In this document: positions 46,601 through 58,741 of the stretch, piece by piece | Layout of the letters: each line of letters opens with the position of its first letter | How positions within the stretch are numbered: the first letter of the stretch is position 1 | From: Tigriopus japonicus | Taxonomy: Eukaryota; Arthropoda; Copepoda; Harpacticoida; Harpacticidae | Reading direction: 5' to 3' | DNA length: 64,000 bases | Assembly (NCBI GenBank): GCA_010645155.1 | Contig: CM021320.1 | Span: 4,925,071-4,989,070, forward strand | The notes under the pieces: model-generated | What the model was told of the DNA's origin: nothing | The model's database searches: none | Seen by the model: the letters and a program-made list of their open reading frames with translations, nothing else | Program-made: the position numbers and the translations under genes

Positions 46601-49600
46601 GGTTGAGATATATTCATTTGGTGCTGACAATATCAAACTATAGACGAAGAAGTTTATGATGTGCCTACAAAAACTAACAATCGAAGCCAGGAGTTGCCTT
46701 TGCTAAAGCGAAAAACTTTGATCGTATCCCGAGAAGTAACAACTGGAACTTTTCCTCTTCATGACGGTCAGTGAACCATGAGATCTTGATGAGAACGATG
46801 TTTGCTGATTTCCGTTTTTCAACGACTTTTTTTGCCTCACTGAGTCGTTCTTTTCTTCCTTGCCTTCTTCCTCTCCCTGTGTGTGTCTTATTCGAGATGA
46901 GTTATTCTACAATTTCTGCGCCCGAATCTCGCTTGAAAGTGTCTTTCCCCATGTCTCTCTCTCTCACTGATCCAATTCCGAGTGCACATGGTTTCTCCCG
47001 GTCGTTTGTTTTCCCTTGCCGATTTTTTGGGTTCGAAAGAGGAATGAGATGAGTGAGGTGATTGCTATGAAAACAACTTCAAACTTTGAGCCAGTTATGA
47101 TATCTCATTTTTTATCCTCGTCTCAGTCCACGAAGCCTCAGACTAAAAGCTGTAGGAGATTCGGGATAAAGCACAACAAAAGGCTCTTTCAGAGTCTGAT
47201 GGTGTTTTTTTCTCTCTTCAACGATGGAACTCCGTCATTTTGTCTCGCTCAAAACAGGAGGATTTCCATGTAGAAACCTAACCTGAATCTCGAGGTACAA
47301 CACACTAACATAAGCAGCTGGTGGCGTGTCTTTCCCTTCAATCCACCACGTGTCGAGAGGAATTGTCAAAGGAAGATTGATTATATTTCTATTTAAGGTT
47401 CCAAACTCATGATTGAAACTGGATACAGTCCATCCATCTCCGAAGGAAATCTCGCCCGGATTTCGTCTTGATTGATTCGCCACGAGCCTTTCAATTGGAC
47501 TTTGTTGTGACCAAAATATATTCAAAGGGCTTTCTTCTCGTTTAGGGGGTACTGAGTTTTGGGATGTGTGTTCCATTTACCTTCAGTGCTCACTTGAAAT
47601 TTTGGGCAGCTTTCTTTGGCTAAGGCGATGATGTTATTGTGTCGACAGTGAAATGTTGTTGGCTCTTTCGAGATTCCTTCTGATGTGACAGAGGTCTTCA
47701 AATTTGCTTGATAAATCTTTTTGACGTTTCAATTTCACAGATTGGCGAACTGAAATGCTCTTTTTTTTAGGCTGGTTCCATCCTTGGTCTCTGTATATTT
47801 GGAGAACAAAATGCAACAATTGCGGAAAGCGTTCGTTCCACTTCTTTTTCATTTCCTCTTTGGAGGACAGGAGTGGAAATTGGAATCAGTGGACCGCCTT
47901 GCTTGACTGAGCATCCCCATCATCCCGTAAATTGGGAAAATAAAATGAAGAATCAACAGAAAAACAGCGGTTGTCATTCTTCTCGAAAGGTAGTTATTCG
48001 AACTCCCAAAAATATGGGACAGGAAATTTGAACTAAAGGAACAGTTTTGGTACCTTAGCCAGTTAGCATTTGAAGGCCATTGCTTGATATTTGAAGCTTC
48101 CTGAAGCTTTGATCAAGGAGTGACGAAGCACTTTAGTTGTGGAACAAAATCAAAAACAACCATTTCACCAATGGCTGTCGTAAATCTCATGCAATCTTCT
48201 CCCATTCACGTTGAAAAGGTAAACGATGAATTTCCGATATTCGTTCCCATTGTGGAACAAAACGAAATTTTACGATCAAGTCATTCCGAAATCCCATGAA
48301 TTGGTATTTGCTCACAAGATGATCTATGACATGGCATTTTTCAGTTTTTTCTTTAAATGCAGTATCGTTTTAACTACTGGTCCCTTTAAGTATTTTTTTT
48401 TGTTTTGCCCAAGGTGAAAAATTTCCAGTAGAATACAAAAAACACCATAAACTAACCTAAGAAACGGAAGTTTCTTAAAGTGCCAAGCTGACACGGTGAC
48501 TTATATGCATTTTTCTAATATAATTCAACTGCAATAGATAAAATCTCATTTAGAAATATCCTTCAATATTTAACATTTACTCAAACTCAACCCAATGCAA
48601 GTTTTCACTGCTGATGATTTTCAGAATCCAAAAAAAATTCAGACCCTAAACAGAGAGAGAGTCAAATTGGGTCACCTATTTATCATGTAATGAAACGCTT
48701 TAGCTATTTCGGAACTTTCGTTCAAAGCCTTCCCACCTATTTTAGGAGAATTATATTTTGCATGTTTCTACTGAAATATTATTTTACCCCTTTACTAATG
48801 AGCTTGCATGTTTGTGAGCACAGTTCTTCCCAACTTTCGAGCTTAGTCTACCGGTAAAGTTGGGACAAGTGAAAGCCGTAAACTAATATATAGGGTATAC
48901 CGGCTGTACAGTTTGCGTGGAGAACCCTTTATATCCGACTTCGTGGCTCGTAAATATTGGCCCAAAGGAGTTTAGCAAGTGGAACACTACAACAACACCA
49001 CGTGGTCCTCCCATGGACTTCTTAATCTTACTTAACAATTCCAAATAGAATGGATTATAAGACCAAGATACTGTTATTCCAATCTCCCACTGAGGCCTAT
49101 TTAAGGTTTAATTAAAAGTCAAGGGGGGGAAGTTAAATGATCATTCATCAAGTGGTCAAGTGGTCCTCGTGTGTGAGGCGAGTGGAACATGATTTACAGC
49201 CAGAATCTCCTGATGGAAATGAGGCAATTAGTCAGCACTAACCAAAATAATTTATGAGAAAACCCAAGTAAAGACTCGAGGGAAGAGGGGGCTGGAGGTC
49301 TATGGATGGAACCGAGTGAGTGCCACACCAACTGACACCCAAGTAACAACTATCAAGAGATAAAAGCTTTGCAAGTACGGAAGATTTACTCGCAGCCGTA
49401 GATTAATGTTTTTCTAAAGACATCCTCAAAAAAGTCTGGGAACCTAATTTCAGCCATGAAGAGATTTCTGGTTAAAAACTAGTCCACATTTCTCAAGCAA
49501 TTATCCTCTGTAATGGATACCTACTAGAAAAGATTTGAACGTGAACCCATCTAAGAGTCAAAAAGATTCACAATCGGAAGAGAGAACTGATTTAAAATTG

Positions 49601-51463
49601 GCGGCACTCACTTCATTGCGTTTGAAACTGAACTCTGCAGCACGCTTTGAAAAAGATTGAGATGTTGATAAGAGTGAATGTTAAAAAAGAACGAAAGGGA
49701 CCTCCCCAATTCGTGGCCTCCAAAGTTGAGCTCAAAAGAATCCGTTTCACAATCTCATAATGAGTTCTGTCACAAGCTCTCCGATAAAATTTCCACTTGA
49801 TAGTCATGAAGAAGACCTGTCTGTCTTGTGACGAGATTGGAGCTCAAAATATGGCACTTAAATGTCCCACCCGAATTCTTGATCCTTGACTTGGCACCTT
49901 GAAGGCATTGGAAATGGGTAGCTTGGCAAACCACCCTCCCAAGTTCGACTTGAGACTTTTTGTTATCATATTAGTGCACTCATGAAGAAAGACAACTTGG
50001 CCCAAAAAGGCCACAAAGACCGCGGTTCAGGATGAATAACTTGTAAACTCAGTTTGTGTGCCAAATTTTCCAAACAGTAGCGTATTAGTCTCCATTAAGA
50101 TGGAACGTCTGGAAATCTGAGATAAAGTGCAATACTCAAGCCACTAATGGACACAAAATACTTGGAACAACCCGGAAATAAATATAACAAATACAACAAT
50201 ACTAACTCTAGTACTTTACTCAAGAAAAAGTCGTTATATTCATTTCAAGTGTATTGATGTCAGAACAAGAACACTTCCTTAAAAGGATTCTTACATGAGG
50301 AAGTGGAAACAATTGCATGTCTCTCTCATCCAAAAGTACAAAACAGGGAATAGTTAATCATTTCGTCTTTGCCTTTCGAGTCTGTCATTGGATGCTTTGC
50401 ATTCTCAGAGCCCGGAATGTCAATTAGCAAGGCAGCAATTCCACGTTCGTTAGTTCTAATCACTCGTGCCCCACTCTTCGTGGGTTCCAAAGTTAATGTG
50501 GAACGTGTCTGATTTTCCACCGAACATTTTTCCTTCTCAAATTTTAATTGCTTGTCACTCCCTCCCTCAATGAGTGACAGAACACTCACATTATGCAAAG
50601 CTGTACGGGAGTCGTTTCGAGGGATAAAGATGACAACACAAGTCTTTGTTCCCTGGTTCCAACAGATCGACCCGAACAAAGAATCTCAACCGTGTTTGGC
50701 GCGCTCGAACACGGTTGCGCAACAGAAACCGAATTGGCGCTCAAGACGGGAACGGGAAGTCTTTTGGCGGAAAAGTCAAGATGGTCCCAAATGAACTTAC
50801 CACAGTCCTTTCGTGCTGTCCTCCAAGGCATTACATCCAAAATGCTGTGAGCTCTTTAGTTTTCAATCCGGACATAGTCACCCCGAACTTAACAATAGTG
50901 AAGAAAAAACTAGAACAGACTTTTGTTGCAAACCATCGTTTTCTGTATGCCAAGGAGCTTTCCTCGCTGAGTCCGGTCAATGTTTGACATTTGACCATTA
51001 CTTACTAGTCTCAAAAAACGTGTTTCTATGTGTATTTGAAATGTTATTAAGTGTTCTTAGCCCATCAACGTCTTTCTTGGACAGTCTTTCATAGTGAACA
51101 TATGTACCTTGGAACACGAGAACATGACCAAGATCCTTCGACCAAGAGAGCCCTCTCAAATCTCTCTCAATCTACCGATCTAACCCTGAAGATCTACGGT
51201 CAACATCCCTCGAACTTGGAACCAAATCCCAAGAAAAGATTCCAACGGTGGGTGGAACACCGTCTGCCCTAGGGAAGATTTTTCCATTGACAAGACACCC
51301 AATCTACGTGATGCATTCTCACTCCCACTCGTCTTTCATGATCGTGCATTGGTCTCGAGTTCCACAAGAGTCCATCACGTAACGAGTCTTTCATCGTTCA
51401 ATGTTTTGTACAGCAACAATTCAAAGTAGTTTTAAAGTCTAATTCAAAGACAACCGCCTCAAC
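43681..51463. other. Block of 7.8 kb without an identifiable gene
   Basis: Several frames of 60-165 codons occur on both strands (for example 44625-44834 minus, 44823-45320 plus, 45443-45829 minus, 47235-47576 minus). Some look protein-like, and a good acceptor (CGGTCCAG at about 45164) precedes a plus-strand frame that stops at 45320, but overlapping frames on the other strand are equally open. No known domain was recognised. It may hold an unrecognised fast-evolving gene or regulatory DNA of lower AT content. Confidence 0.35.
50326..50679 (-). CDS. Possible unidentified coding exon (open frame of about 117 codons)
   Basis: The minus frame is open for about 350 bases and its residue composition looks protein-like, for example CVVIFIPRNDS and GARVIRTNERGIAALLIDIPG with beta-strand character. 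There is no clear acceptor-donor pair, and the plus strand is also open across part of the interval. I cannot name a family. The frame is listed because it is the most protein-like stretch in the gene-poor block between 43.7 and 51.5 kb. Confidence 0.2.
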   Translation of the reverse strand: MFGSICWNQGTKTCVVIFIPRNDSRTALHNVSVLSLIEGGSDKQLKFEKEKCSVENQTRSTLTLEPTKSGARVIRTNERGIAALLIDIPGSENAKHPMTDSKGKDEMINYSLFCTFG

Positions 51464-51532
51464 ATGTTTACAATTGCTCCTACGAAGGGTCCGACCCAAT
51501 CGTCCATCTATCAGCATGTTCCTGAATACTTG
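51464..51532 (+). CDS. Possible first coding exon of an unidentified gene
   Basis: An ATG after a CCTCAAC leader opens 23 codons (start MFTIAPTKGPTQSSIYQ, end EYL) that finish at a strong donor, TTG|GTGAGTAA. The frame stays open past the donor to 51682, but that part is AT-rich and looks intronic. I do not recognise the peptide and found no partner exon before the hAT insertion at 52108. Chance occurrence remains quite possible. Confidence 0.25.
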
Positions 51533-51897
51533 GTGAGTAAATTTTGGATCGTAATATCACAATTAGATCAAAAAAGGTATTTCAAAAACAAATCTCATAA
51601 ATTTTACACGGATCGAACAAGAGAGTATGCATTCGGAACAATCAAAGTTACACAGTTTCGAAAGGTCTGTTTAGACCAATAGACTAAGATTAGAGGGATT
51701 CCAACAAAATGGAGGCCAAACATAGAGTGTCTTGCAAACGTGTATAAGCAGAGCTAATAAATGAGTTTAACCATTTTCTAAGCATCAATTCCGCATGGGT
51801 TACAAGCAAATAAGTTTGTGGAAGAAAGAAAAGCCATTGGTAAATATGCTGGTGCGTCGTGAGAAAATAGAAATTAGCCTACGTCTTTAGTACTTCT

Positions 51898-52052
51898 GAT
51901 GGATTTCGAGTTCGTATTTTGCCTTACTTTTGCCATTTTGGCCCTCAAGGGCCAAAAACTTACTACAACTGAACTTCTCAAAGGGTAGATTTACGAATCC
52001 TCGAGTAAATTACGATATGGTAGCACCGCCAACTCGAAATCCATTTTTTTAA
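51898..52052. repeat. Small palindromic repeat, unit 1 of a diverged tandem pair
   Basis: The unit is bounded by ATGGATTTCGAGTT and its exact complement AACTCGAAATCCAT. A second, diverged unit follows (about 52070-52107 continuing at 55564-55670), sharing GGCCAAAAA, TTATTACAAC-like sequence and GCCAACTCGAAA. The second unit is split by the hAT insertion. Confidence 0.55.
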
Positions 52053-52627
52053 CTACCGATGGAACTCAAACTCGATTTAGTTCGAGTGTTGCCATATTAG
52101 TCCTTGTCAGGGTTGCCAGGTCTTCGACGGCTCTTATCGCCAGATTTGCCACCGAAATTCGCCAGAATTCGCCACCTCATTGGAAAAATCGCCAGATTTT
52201 CGCCAAACTTCTTTTTACTAACAACCTTATGTACATAAATAGTCAATTATGCTGAAGTAATCTTCAAGGAATACATCAAATGGTCTTCAGTTTTGTTTTT
52301 CAACTTTCATTTCAATTTTTATCTTTTGATACACATTTCATGACAAAAGTTCTCGAAGAAAAACGGAATGCCACCATATTGACTTTCCTTCATAAATTTT
52401 TATTTGTAGCACTTAGAACGCGTTATTATGAAAAAAGTAGAAATTTTATTGATGCTAAATAACAGAATCTTTGAGACTCTTTTCTGAAATGCTATTCAAT
52501 TTATAACCCTTTAAAAGCAATGTTAATGGTATTATGTTAACAAAATCTGACCAATTGCCATTAAAAAATCCCAAAATGTAATGTGATCACTCAAATAGTA
52601 AAAGAACACATGTTTTATAGCAATGAC

Positions 52628-53070
52628 CAGGGGTGCAGATTTCTGGCAAATTAAACATGCCTTTTAGGCCCCAAAAATGCCGAATAAAAGCGTCCAAATT
52701 GGCAAATATAATGGCAACTAAAAGAAATGGCAAATAGACACGAAAATTTACCAAAATATTGCAAAACTGGCCACTAAAATTGGAAAATGAGCATTATGTT
52801 TCACCGATTCCGATAAAGTGGAATGATAGTGTCTGAACATTTAAGCGAAAATATTTTCATTCCGCTGAATAATCAATTTATCCTTTCAAAAAAACATTTT
52901 GGGCCATAGTTTTTTCCTATTTTTGAACAAAGAAGACAATTTTGGCATTGATTTGGCCAAAAAACTACAAATTTTGTATTTATTTGCCCAAAATGGCAAA
53001 TAAAATAAAAAATGGCAAATAAACATGTTTTAGGGCATAAAATCTTATTTGGCTGAAATCTGCACCCCTA
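52628..53070. mobile_element. Nested hAT-type MITE 1, 443 bp
   Basis: The ends are CAGGGGTGCAGATTTC and, inward from the right, TAGGGGTGCAGATTTC, with a perfect 8-bp duplication GCAATGAC (52620-52627 and 53071-53078). Many subterminal copies of GGCAAAT occur near both ends. There is no ORF. Confidence 0.9.
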
Positions 53071-53689
53071 GCAATGACGTTGTTCATGCCCTGTACTTTG
53101 ACCACATGGTAATAGATTGAGTAGTAAGCCATAAAGCGGGCGTAACCAAAACCAAACGGGGGCAATCGCATAGTTTATTCAGGATATCAATTGGCCCTAC
53201 CATTAGGAAAATCAGATTGTGATTATTTTCAAAATCAGTTACACATGCGTTTGCCAAAGCTTTTGACTTCATAACAATCTCTTTTTCCCAAACTCTCATG
53301 TTAAAAATTCAAGTCTGCATTATTTACCGATTTTAATTGGTACACGGAATGTCATTCCTTCCATTCAAATTCCAAATTCCATTCCAAAAAAAGATAAAAC
53401 CCGAGTGGGGAAAAGTCATGTCTGATAAAAGCATTGGTTTGTAAGGGAGTTGAAATTAGCTGCCCGATAGTCCCTGAACTTAGTGCAGGTCACAGATAGT
53501 GTATAACAAGTCGTCTAGATGAGACTTAACAATTCATAATGGGTTTTTTAATGGATAGATTCGTCGCAAAGAGATCGGAAGTAAATTCTACAGCAAAAGA
53601 GCGAAACAAAATTTTCTTGTTCTTGGTAAAAGCACAATCAAATCAAGAAAAAAATACTTTGGTCAAAGCTCTCCCTCATTAGTGATTAT

Positions 53690-55176
53690 TAGGGACGGGC
53701 AAATAGTGTAAAAAGATTTTTGGTAACATAAACCCATTTTTTTGCACTTTTGCACTTTTCACCTTTATTTGCACTTTTTATTTACGTTATTGGCCAAAAT
53801 TGACAAATTGTTGAGAAAATGTAGTGGCTTTTGAAAGAATTTTTAGTTTCAAGATCAAGTTTTGAACTAGTCGAAAAAGCTTGCATTTGCAATCAACCAT
53901 TATTAGCAGAAGAAATATGTGCATTTCAGACGCAAACCTCACACTTTATTCACCATCTTGGCTTTAACTATAACATCCTGTTTACTAAACTAAAGATTAG
54001 ACTCTCAATCTCATTGAATCTCATTGCATGCAACCAACAAATAGCAAACCTAAAGAAACTCATGTGATGGTAATGGAAGGATCTACAAACATTATAGATT
54101 GGAGAATTAGGTTTCCTGCCTACAAAGATCGCTATTTCTAAAAAAGGCCGTTATAAGCTTAAAATCATCAAGCTAAGGATACATCAATGTAGCAGTACAC
54201 ATTGTTTAATTGACTTGGAGATATTGCTTCTAGGTTCCAAAAGTATTTGAGAACAGTTTTGATGAGATGAGACAATGAATGCCACATTTGAAATTGAGTT
54301 CTGGTAATTAGGCCATGGGCCAAGTATTGAAGTGATGTCACTAAAAACATGCTTAAAACACATTTATGACTATTTTCTTTGATGCAATTGCTAGGCGCAA
54401 GTGGGTATTTTTCTGTTCAATTTTGAATGTCTATTTTTGAACAACTTGAAGGACAAAAACGGAGTGAGGTAAAGCCATATAAAACAATTGCTAAACATAT
54501 TTCGACAATATTTTAGGTACATACATCCACGAGACCACCTTACGAATGAAAAATTCAGAAGATTGTTGACTAGAGTATTTTTCATGACTTTACATCCTTT
54601 TTGCTAGTGACCTAATTAATTGGTATGATATAATATGTTCTTTCTTCTTCCATCTCCTCCTTCACTTCATATTCGTACTCCTTTCTTGGCCCCAGCATCC
54701 TTTTCCTCACTTACCGACTAACTACCTTCCCGACCGCATGTTCAATAAAACCTCTTGTTAAAAGTTCGTGAACGCCTCTTTATTCAAAACCTCCACAAAC
54801 ATCTTCCATTAATAGAACTCTATTTCTTGTGGAGCATTGTCTCTTCACCTCAAGATAGTCTCAAATGTCTTTAGAACTTGTAAATGACTTCTCCTGCTCA
54901 ATGAGGAGCCGTGGGTACTCCATGAATGACGTTTTATGTCCAAATGCAAGTTATTTGCTCTTTTTTGACATTTATTTGCTCTTTTTTGACACTTATTTGC
55001 TCTTTTTGACTTTTTGACATTTATTTGCTCTTTTTTCGAGATTAATTTGCTCTTTTTTGACATTTATTTGCACTTTCAATATTTTTCTGCACTTTGTTTT
55101 GCACTTTTGGGCACATTTTTTTGCAACTTTTGGTAACTAAAAGGGTAAGATTATTTGCACTTTCTGCCCGTCCCTA
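53690..55176. mobile_element. Nested hAT-type element 2, 1487 bp
   Basis: The ends are TAGGGACGGGCA and its exact complement TGCCCGTCCCTA. A perfect 8-bp duplication GTGATTAT lies at 53682-53689 and 55177-55184. Subterminal TTTGCAC words crowd both ends, and a tandem array lies near the right end. No transposase frame is visible. Confidence 0.9.
54948..55072. repeat. Tandem array of a unit of about 20 bp inside nested hAT element 2
   Basis: About six copies of TTATTTGCTCTTTTTTGACA with small changes. These are probably amplified subterminal transposase-binding repeats. Confidence 0.8.
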
Positions 55177-55271
55177 GTGATTATCATCCAAAATATTTAA
55201 TCCTTGGTTTTCAGTCAGAATGAAAGTAAAAATCATAAAGGGATAATCAAAATTAACCAGTTATAGCCATA

Positions 55272-55530
55272 AAATGGCCGATTTTGCCAATTTTTTTCGC
55301 CGAATTTCCTCGATTTCGCCTAATTTTTCGCCAAATTTGCTCATTTTGCCAGATTTTTCGCCAGAAATACTAAAATTGCCCGATTTATCGCCTGAAATAC
55401 TAAAATCGCCAGATTTATCGCCAGTGATATCAAAATCGCCAGATTTATCGCCAGATCAGCTAATTTCGCCAGTTTAATTTTTCTATCGCCAGACACGTTT
55501 CAAAATCGCCAGATTCGTGAAATCTGGCGA
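55272..55530. repeat. Subterminal repeat array of the outer hAT element
   Basis: Repeated units around TCGCCAGATTTATCGCCAG and AATACTAAAATCGCC. A 67-codon frame across it (repeating PDLSPEILKS) is an artefact of the repeat. Confidence 0.8.
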
Positions 55531-55563
55531 TAGAAATTGCCAGTTGGCAACCCTGGTCCTTGT

Positions 55564-57687
55564 TTAGGTCCTTGGCCAAAAAGTTTATTACAACCCGCCT
55601 TTACTCATAGCAATTAAACTTCGCGTAAAAAGTGGCAACACTGCCAACTCGAAACCCATCACTACTTAGGGATGTGGCTTGATGCTGATTTTCAATCTTT
55701 TAGCTGTTGATGCCAAGTCACAACACGGTCTTGCATTGAAATAAAATCAGAATGGAATCAAGCTCTTTTGCTGATATGGGCCTCTGAGCAAGGTCCTGAA
55801 GGTGATTGCCCCAGTGCTGTCTTATATTCCTTGGTTGAATGAATAAATAATTAAGAAGACAAAATGTTTTTTCTTAGACTCTCGTTTGAGAATAAAACTT
55901 AATTTGTGTATTTGGACGTATTTAAGATATAAAACCACATGAATAACATCCAGCTGTGGCATGAGAATGCGATCTCGTCATTACTCAGCCACACTTGTCA
56001 CAAACATTGAAAGGTTTACCAATCGCAGGCATGCCACTTTTCCCCATTAATAACTTTTTGCTTTGCCAATTCACTTGACTTCTTCATCCTGGCAATTCAA
56101 ATGTTTAGCTTGTCCCAACCAAAGGTATTGTATCATTCCTTATTTGCAATGTGTTTCATGATTTTAAGATGTTTGTCACTTCGTTGTCCAAGTCTTCTTA
56201 ACAAAAAGTATATTTGGCTCAGGATACCATAAATTTGTCAAAGCTATCATCAGACCACAAGAACGTGTATCCCTTTTGTACCTTAAGATACTTTCGAGTC
56301 ACCAAGTCACGAATTCATATCCATCACCATGTTGTCAGTTGACTTGGCCTTTGCAACGTGAATTTTGATTTCACCTTTAAGCTTTTGTATCAATCAATTT
56401 GCATCATAAGTTCCTCAAAACCAGGTTTCTAAAAGATTGAAGTGCAGTAAGCTATTGCTGTTACATCAGGAAATATCCCTAACAAAATATGGCATGGAAG
56501 ACGATGCAAAAAAACATAGTTGAACCTACATTAGATTTTTTTTTTTTTGATTTCTGAAATTTTCGTTGTTTATTTCATATTTCAAATGCCTGTAGTATTA
56601 TTACCACTGAAAGGAAAATAAAGAACAAAAATAGTGAACGCGACTGGTGAACCACATACAGCGCATGTACAGATGTTAGTTGGTAAATATAATATTTATT
56701 TCTACTAAATGTTAGAGAATGGTAACTATCGAAAACTTTTCCACAGATATGGCGTTTGTAGATTGCATTCAAAGATTAAGTGGCGCCTCCAGAACAATGA
56801 AGACATTGCAAGAATCAATTCGAGAAGTGACGGGGAAGGATGCCGGAACGTCGTCAAAAATTGAAAGAATTAGTCCGTTGAAACAATCTGATTGAATTTT
56901 TGATTCCGCCAGTCAATGGCTGGCGAGATTCTTGAGTAAGGCAGCGAGGGGGTAGATTTGCGCCAGGAGATTTGCGGTGTCATTGTTCAAGAAAAGGGAT
57001 TTTCGAGGCATCGTTCAGATACTTCAGAAAACGGCGAAGAGGGCTTCCCATGTGGACTTTTTTTCGCATTTTCAATGTTTACTTTCAACGGAACTTGATC
57101 CTCATCTCTGCAGAGAGGGTTGCCAGATTATGGAAGAGCAAAAGGACGGCAAAGTCATATTAAGACCTAAAAATCATGTTGCCAAATTTTTTACTTAAGA
57201 GACACTGGTAAATTTTGAATTGCTCTTCAAAGAGACATCCAACCACAGTTTTTAATGAAAATGTTAAGTTGTGTAAGCATTTGCATTTCTATGAATTCAT
57301 ACTGTTTTTTTTTTTACATTTGGTCTCTATGATTCAAATGTAGCAGCACTAATTGCATTACTTTTCTTGTTATAAGTCTTCCTTCTCTAAACAACCTCAA
57401 GCCATTTTAAAAAGCCAGATGATTTAAAAATGCCGTTTTTCCATTGGATATTGATTTGGTTTGGCACTAATTATGCTTTAAATCCATCACTAATTATAAA
57501 ACAATCAGGTTTATAAGATCAGCCTTGAGATTTTGTGCTATCACAGCCATATAAATTTTCAAGTGAAATTGGCGGCGCCGAATCAACTGAAAATGAATCA
57601 AGCATGGTCGATGCTTTCCGAGGCTGCATTGCAGGAAGCATTGGCATCGATGCCATCAAGCCAGTCAGCTTGTTTTACATCACTACA
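55564..57687. other. Apparently unique DNA between transposon clusters
   Basis: Apart from the remaining half of the small palindromic repeat at its left edge (to about 55670) and a T-run near 56530, I see no gene, repeat or RNA. The open frames at 56972-57198 overlap each other and lack any motif. Confidence 0.45.
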
Positions 57688-58648
57688 TAGATAAATTATA
57701 TAGAGATATCTCAATTTTGACGTCGCCAAAACCGCCCTCTACGAGGGATTACCTAACAACATTGTTAAAAATGATGGTTTCATAAGGAACGTCATAGAGT
57801 GCGTTACCTTGTTTGTAACGCAAATATCCTTTTTGAAGATTGATCCTCCAAGTCAATCCAGAAAATACAGCCTGAGTCATCTAGAGGACACGGATTAAAC
57901 AACTGTCGCCGTCGTCTGCCTGCTTAGCTAGAACTGAGAAGTCTGGGGCTAGTTTGTGATCACTATCACTACTATTTAGTACTGATTAAATACGCTCATA
58001 GATCGTTCATTAATCACTAGATAACTTTTTACTTGCCCAATTTGCTTGATAAGAGACAAGGGTAGTTGGATTTTGTGCTTATGAAAATGTCACTCTCACT
58101 GTTGTTCCGCGGACAGTCAGAGTGGCCAAACTTGCATTGGGAAGGTCGTAAATTTGGTATTGATGGGACGAGTCGGTATTTCCAATACATGAGACCAACT
58201 GATGCCGCTCCCAGTTAATACATCTCAGAAGCTGCCATCTAGTCGGTATCAATCAAGTTTTACAAACGAAATGACAGCTACAAAAGGTGGCCGCCACTCA
58301 TTGAACCTATTCGTGTTAAACAATTTTGTTAAAGCGTGTAATCGAAATCCATCTCTCTTGAGGCATTTCTAATCACAAACTACCCCCAGACTTCTCAATT
58401 CTAGCTAAGCAGGCAGACCGCCGTGACAGTGCGGAGATCCGTGACCTCTAGATGACGTAGGCTGTATTTTCTGAATTGACTCTGAGAATCGAACTTCAAA
58501 AAGGATATTTGCGTTACAAACACGGTGGCGCACTCTATGACGTTCCTTATGAAACAATCATTTTTACCAATGTTGTTAGGTAATCCCTCATAGAGGGCGG
58601 TTTTGTCGACGTCAAAATTGAGATATCTCTATTTTATTTATCTATGTT
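57688..58648. repeat. Long-TIR element, family B, full copy, about 961 bp
   Basis: Arms of about 275 bp (57688-57962 and 58372-58648) are inverted copies starting CATAGATAAAT and then GAGATATCTCAATTTTGACG. They share CCGCCCTCTA, GGGATTACCTAACAACATTG and GCCTGCTTAGCTAGAA. The interior of about 410 bp has no ORF. No matching target duplication was found. The same arm recurs at 63619. Confidence 0.85.
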
Positions 58649-58741
58649 CTAATGAAGAGCGATAATGAGCACGAGAGTAAGTGCTTCCCCAGACGGCGCG
58701 AGTTCGAGTCCTGTTGGGGATAGAACGGACGTTGTCGGGAG

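Larger units (their letters stand above)
52108..55555. mobile_element. Outer hAT-type non-autonomous transposon, 3448 bp including two nested elements
   Basis: The ends are CAGGGTTGCCA and its exact complement TGGCAACCCTG. They are flanked by a perfect 8-bp duplication, GTCCTTGT (52100-52107 and 55556-55563), the hAT signature. Both ends carry repeated subterminal words of the form TCGCCAGATTT. Without its two nested insertions the element would be about 1.5 kb. No transposase (BED finger or hATC domain) is visible. Confidence 0.9.

Noticed and set aside
55274..55477. 67-codon frame with repeated PDLSPEILKS
   Set aside because: It is a by-product of the subterminal repeat array of the outer hAT element.
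58650..58740. Possible tRNA-like sequence (AGTTCGAGTCC word) just 5' of the LINE
   Set aside because: The B-box-like word is present but no acceptor or T stem pairs well; it is probably LINE leader or chance.
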